This document shows, piece by piece, positions 33,187-33,501 of a stretch of DNA of 33,501 nt. Position numbers and translations under genes: made by a program. Below the pieces are notes generated by a model. That model was not told the DNA's origin. It did no database searches and was given only the letters and a program-made list of their open reading frames with translations. This DNA is from JBNKHG01 sp050290225 (GTDB taxonomy: Bacteria; Pseudomonadota; Gammaproteobacteria; Pseudomonadales; Cellvibrionaceae), in NCBI GenBank assembly GCA_050290225.1, contig JBNKHG010000096.1, positions 1 to 33,501 of the forward strand, given 5' to 3'. Every line of letters starts with the position of its first letter. Position 1 is the stretch's first letter.

Positions 33187-33243
33187 ACCTACAAAGTAGG
33201 TTTATATACCTACATTCAAGGTTTGTAAACCTATAAATTAGGT
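33187..33243 (-). promoter_or_regulatory. Three inverted-repeat operators at exact 21-bp period
   Basis: ACCTACAAAGTAGGT (33187-33201), ACCTACATTCAAGGT (33208-33222) and ACCTATAAATTAGGT (33229-33243) share the ACCTA-N5-TAGGT form; the middle one has a mismatched half. Starts are exactly 21 bp apart, two DNA turns, so bound dimers would lie on one face. AGGTTTGTAAACCT (33219-33232) forms another palindrome between copies 2 and 3. The array sits 44-100 bp upstream of the wHTH start, and a TTGTAG/TATACT-like promoter overlaps its gene-proximal edge. Confidence 0.8.
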
Positions 33244-33281
33244 TTTTATGGATTTGGGCGAATTTAACTAAAAATATGAAT

Positions 33282-33501
33282 TTAGCTTGGAGCGTGCACA
33301 AAAAGCATTCCTCTGGATAACACAATGGGCAAACTACGTTGTTTTGTCGCCAGAGCGAAGCCCAACTCGCCCAGATCCATACGCAGAAACTTATGGTACA
33401 GAAAGACCACCGCATTGAGGGCAACTTTCTGGGTGTTGACAGCCACATGCCGCTCATTTGCCAGGTAGGTCAAAAAGGGCTTTCACCTCTTCGCTACCGG
33501 T
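33282..33501 (-). pseudogene. Integron-type integrase (IntI-like) N-terminal fragment
   Basis: The minus strand enters from the window edge with SEEVKAFLTYLANERHVAV, then NTQKVALNAVVFLYHKFLRM and RSLPIVLSR. This is close to the N-terminal DNA-binding domain of integron integrases (class 1 IntI reads EVEAFLSWLANERKVSVST in the same place). After LSR, where the family continues into the catalytic domain, the frame runs through a few unrelated residues to a TAA at 33282. The catalytic domain is lost. The true start is outside the window. Confidence 0.7.

Overview
The window comes from the chromosome of a Gram-negative, aerobic gammaproteobacterium, most likely a marine cellvibrio-type lineage (order-level placement is inference from gene families, not a search). 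Supporting signs are a large TonB-dependent receptor, a sulfatase fragment, a PHA-system protein, RlmG, DusA, TrhP, a periplasmic gamma-glutamyltransferase and a fungal-type HisA lying outside any his operon. Most of the DNA is GC-rich housekeeping sequence with short gaps and frequent strand switches. The two ends are accessory and decayed.

Left end (1-1900): a sulfatase C-terminal fragment, then a broken IS5-family element that abuts the terminator of an omega-amino-acid:pyruvate aminotransferase gene. Core (1.9-31.6 kb): aminotransferase; CobB sirtuin and a PHA-system protein; TrhP with a 24-bp minisatellite; a DUF484-GGDEF protein; glutamine cyclotransferase; DUF502; ComFB; an odd macro domain; mtnA plus a class II aldolase (likely the DHAP shunt for 5'-methylthioadenosine and 5'-deoxyadenosine by-products); a STN-HEAT protein with a secreted acidic partner; a MshEN-like membrane protein; an ABC ATPase and TonB receptor; RlmG; azoreductase with divergent LysR regulator; a MocA-like nucleotidyltransferase; a tandem HAD protein; HisA; 1-Cys peroxiredoxin; a dead MATE gene; a 36-codon small ORF with its own terminator; GGT; a TerB-like protein; and DusA.

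Right end (31.6-33.5 kb) is visibly more AT-rich. It holds a frameshifted, truncated tyrosine integrase immediately beside the 5' end of dusA, a known integration hotspot. Next come an overlapping winged-HTH/nucleotidyltransferase pair preceded by three 15-bp inverted repeats at an exact 21-bp period, and then a truncated integron-type integrase running off the edge. It reads as the residue of one or more integrated elements, with the regulator/nucleotidyltransferase pair as the cargo that is still intact.

The most unusual items are the periodic operator of the wHTH/nucleotidyltransferase pair, the fused double-HAD protein with Asp-Trp-His in both catalytic motifs, the 220-bp nested inverted repeat between the peroxiredoxin gene and its apparent terminator, the fungal-type HisA, the small ORF at 27937, and a MshEN-like domain fused to a membrane anchor and Ser/Tyr-rich tail. 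All identifications are from reading the sequence; no database search was run.
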